The position numbers were made by a program, and so were the translations under genes. From Phycisphaerae bacterium (GTDB lineage Bacteria; Planctomycetota; Phycisphaerae; Sedimentisphaerales; Anaerohalosphaeraceae): a stretch of DNA of 12,595 nt. The stretch covers positions 1 to 12,595 of the forward strand of contig JAIPFN010000166.1 of the NCBI GenBank assembly GCA_021736615.1, read 5' to 3'. Positions within the stretch are counted from its first letter, which is position 1; every line of letters begins with the position of its first letter. Shown one piece after another: positions 11,068 through 12,595 of this stretch. Below the pieces are notes generated by a model. It saw only the letters and a program-made list of their open reading frames with translations, made no database searches and had not been told where the DNA came from.

Positions 11068-12595
11068 ATGGCAGAAAAAACTTTTAATATGTTTGTTTAC
11101 GGGTCTTTGCGTGACCCTTCTATTTTCAAGTCTGTTTGCGGGCTTAGTTTTGGTATGAATCCTGCGCTTACGCATGAGAAGCTTCTTCGGGCTGAGCTTG
11201 CCCTTCTTGCGGGGTATCGTAAGGTTAGCCCCGACAATGTTTATTATTATGCGGTCAAAAAAAGCAATGCCAAGCTTGAGGGTATCATTATCTATGACGT
11301 GCCGGAGGAGGCCTTTGCCGAGATCGACCGTTATGAGGGTAAGCTGTATGAGCGTGAAACGGTTACCGTGGCTACGAGTGACGGTGAGGCGGATGCGGAG
11401 GCGTACCTGGTTAGTCATAGATCGATGCGAAAGCGGTTTGGGGATCGTTTTCATGTTAACCTTATTCATGAGCTTTGGCTTCGTAAGCGTATCGAGAATT
11501 TTCTGAAAGAGGATACGCGGCCTGGTGAGGATTCGCAGGATGCCGATACGGAGCGGCGTGCCCGGCGTGAACTGCTTGGGACGACAGAGCGTGACCTTGT
11601 TGTCAGTTACCTTGACAGCGGGACGATAAGCGACTATTACCTTGAACATGAGCTTGACCGGCCTTACCCTTCTATTAAGCATCTGTTCGACGATCCCGAG
11701 GCGGTTGAGTATATTCCGAATTACATAGGACTGATGGTTAAGCAGGTGATGTTTAATCAGATCGAACAGACGATCCAGGACCGATACCGGTTTGAGATTG
11801 ACAGACTTGGGGTTTCTCCGAGGTATTTTACGAGATGTATCAGTATTCTTGTTGCGCTTCGTATGATGAACGCTAATGTTTCGGCGATCGAGATGATACT
11901 TAAGCGGTGCGTCGATACTATGCCGTGCAATGGCAAATACGATCTTGTTGACTATGTTAAGTATGCCGTCAGTGCGGCAGACAGCATATTCGATTCGCGT
12001 CTGATGCAAAGCGAGATGAAGCGGGTCAGGGTTAACAGACAGCCGGGAATTATGCCGATGGGAGCCGAGCTTGAGCTTAGCAACCTTGGTTTCAATACGA
12101 TCATACCCGGCAGCAAAGCAGTAGATCATGTTTTCGACGGGTTTAAGTACTTTGAGGATTTCCGGCTTGATATTTTGACGTGGAAGCTTGGAGGTTATAT
12201 AGACGATCACGGATTGAACAGTAAGCTGTCCCGGCGAAAGGGTTTTCTGGAGTTTGCGCCGGGGAGGCTGAATATTATAGGAGAGTTGTCTAAACCGGCG
12301 ACGGCAGACCCATGGCTGCTGAATCAGCTTATTCATGAGATATGTGTTTTCTACCCGGTGCGGCCGCATAGTTTGCATTTGACGTTTCAGTTGCAAAATC
12401 GGCAGAGACAGAACCAGCGGATGCTTCGACTTAGTATTGTTAAATGTCTGTTTGCGCTCGGCGGCGGTACGGAACTGCGAAGGAGCGGGAGGTTGTGGGT
12501 TTCACGTATGGGGCATGATGAGATTCAGCAGGATAAGTATGGCGAAGAGCTTGTTTTTGCGAGGTCCAGTAAGCGGGTTTCCCAGCTCAGGGGGG
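11068..12595 (+). CDS. GGCT (AIG2-like) domain fused to a putative amidoligase-like domain, right end missing
   Basis: At least 509 codons without a stop, running off the window. AGGTG (11055-11059) lies 8 bases before the ATG. Residues 8-125 are a gamma-glutamylcyclotransferase/AIG2-like domain. VYGSLRD (10-16) is the substrate loop, and GIIIYDV (72-78) leads to EIDRYEG (85-91), where E90 is the predicted catalytic acid; YERETVTV follows. Residues 130-325 are mainly helical and unrecognised. From 330, PMGAELELSNLG gives a G-x-E-x-E strand (E334, E336), then FLEFAPG (393-399, E395) and PHSLHLTFQL (433-442, H437). This order of E-x-E, E and H resembles GS/GCS-fold amidoligases, whose genes are known to neighbour AIG2-like cyclotransferases. 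The GGCT call is strong; the amidoligase call is an inference from motifs. Such a fusion could make and cleave gamma-glutamyl or related amide links. Confidence 0.7.
   Translation, partial: MAEKTFNMFVYGSLRDPSIFKSVCGLSFGMNPALTHEKLLRAELALLAGYRKVSPDNVYYYAVKKSNAKLEGIIIYDVPEEAFAEIDRYEGKLYERETVTVATSDGEADAEAYLVSHRSMRKRFGDRFHVNLIHELWLRKRIENFLKEDTRPGEDSQDADTERRARRELLGTTERDLVVSYLDSGTISDYYLEHELDRPYPSIKHLFDDPEAVEYIPNYIGLMVKQVMFNQIEQTIQDRYRFEIDRLGVSPRYFTRCISILVALRMMNANVSAIEMILKRCVDTMPCNGKYDLVDYVKYAVSAADSIFDSRLMQSEMKRVRVNRQPGIMPMGAELELSNLGFNTIIPGSKAVDHVFDGFKYFEDFRLDILTWKLGGYIDDHGLNSKLSRRKGFLEFAPGRLNIIGELSKPATADPWLLNQLIHEICVFYPVRPHSLHLTFQLQNRQRQNQRMLRLSIVKCLFALGGGTELRRSGRLWVSRMGHDEIQQDKYGEELVFARSSKRVSQLRG

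Noticed and set aside
11023..12396. 457-codon minus-strand open frame
   Set aside because: It lies entirely antisense to the GGCT-fusion gene, which has clear domain motifs. It is rich in Arg, Lys and His with no recognisable motif and no ribosome site.

Overview
The window looks like a chromosomal segment of a Planctomycetota bacterium, most probably of the class Phycisphaerae. This is inferred from a secreted Cys-type sulfatase, a planctomycete-style GT-C-like membrane protein, the translated 'HEGHEGNHEEHEE'-type repeat, and intergenic spaces packed with small palindromes. No rRNA or other phylogenetic marker is present, so the placement is tentative.

Layout. 1-881 (minus) is the N-terminal two thirds of an exported sulfatase that continues off the left edge. 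882-1300 is a repeat-filled gap. 1301-1858 (minus) is an OsmC-family protein ending in a hairpin terminator. 1859-2434 holds a dispersed repeat and a candidate structured non-coding RNA with its own terminator. 2435-3498 is a cluster of four small uncharacterised genes, one of them only 52 codons long and easily missed. 3728-3802 (minus) is tRNA-Pro(UGG), with a clear promoter and terminator. 4109-5345 (plus) is a class I aspartate-type aminotransferase preceded by an overlapping 20-codon aromatic-rich leader ORF. 5598-7979 (plus) is a large GT-C-like membrane protein split by one in-frame TGA. 8082-8444 is an S23-type four-helix-bundle gene. 8483-9223 is a GT2 polyprenyl-phosphate sugar synthase-like enzyme. 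9427-10578 is alanine racemase. 10579-11067 is a second dense repeat gap. 11068 to the right edge is an open, unterminated gene with an N-terminal gamma-glutamylcyclotransferase (GGCT/AIG2) domain and a C-terminal region resembling GS/GCS-fold amidoligases.

How the genes may work together. The GT2 enzyme and the GT-C-like membrane protein form a plausible lipid-linked sugar donor/acceptor pair, now separated by an S23 gene and repeats. The aminotransferase and alanine racemase are amino-acid housekeeping enzymes. The GGCT-amidoligase-like fusion is the most unusual protein: it would join a predicted gamma-glutamyl-bond-cleaving fold to a predicted amide-bond-forming fold in one chain.

The strongest non-gene signal is the repeat content. 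One hairpin family has the consensus GGGC-N(3-5)-GCCC-N3-(C/G)TAC. A second is CGCC-TTM-GGCG followed by a CTATT-like tail. A third is a CCCGAC-GTAAA-GCCGGG palindrome, one copy of which sits as a clean 27-bp insertion inside a copy of the HE-type repeat. Some of these repeats appear to have been co-opted as a terminator or a Shine-Dalgarno site.
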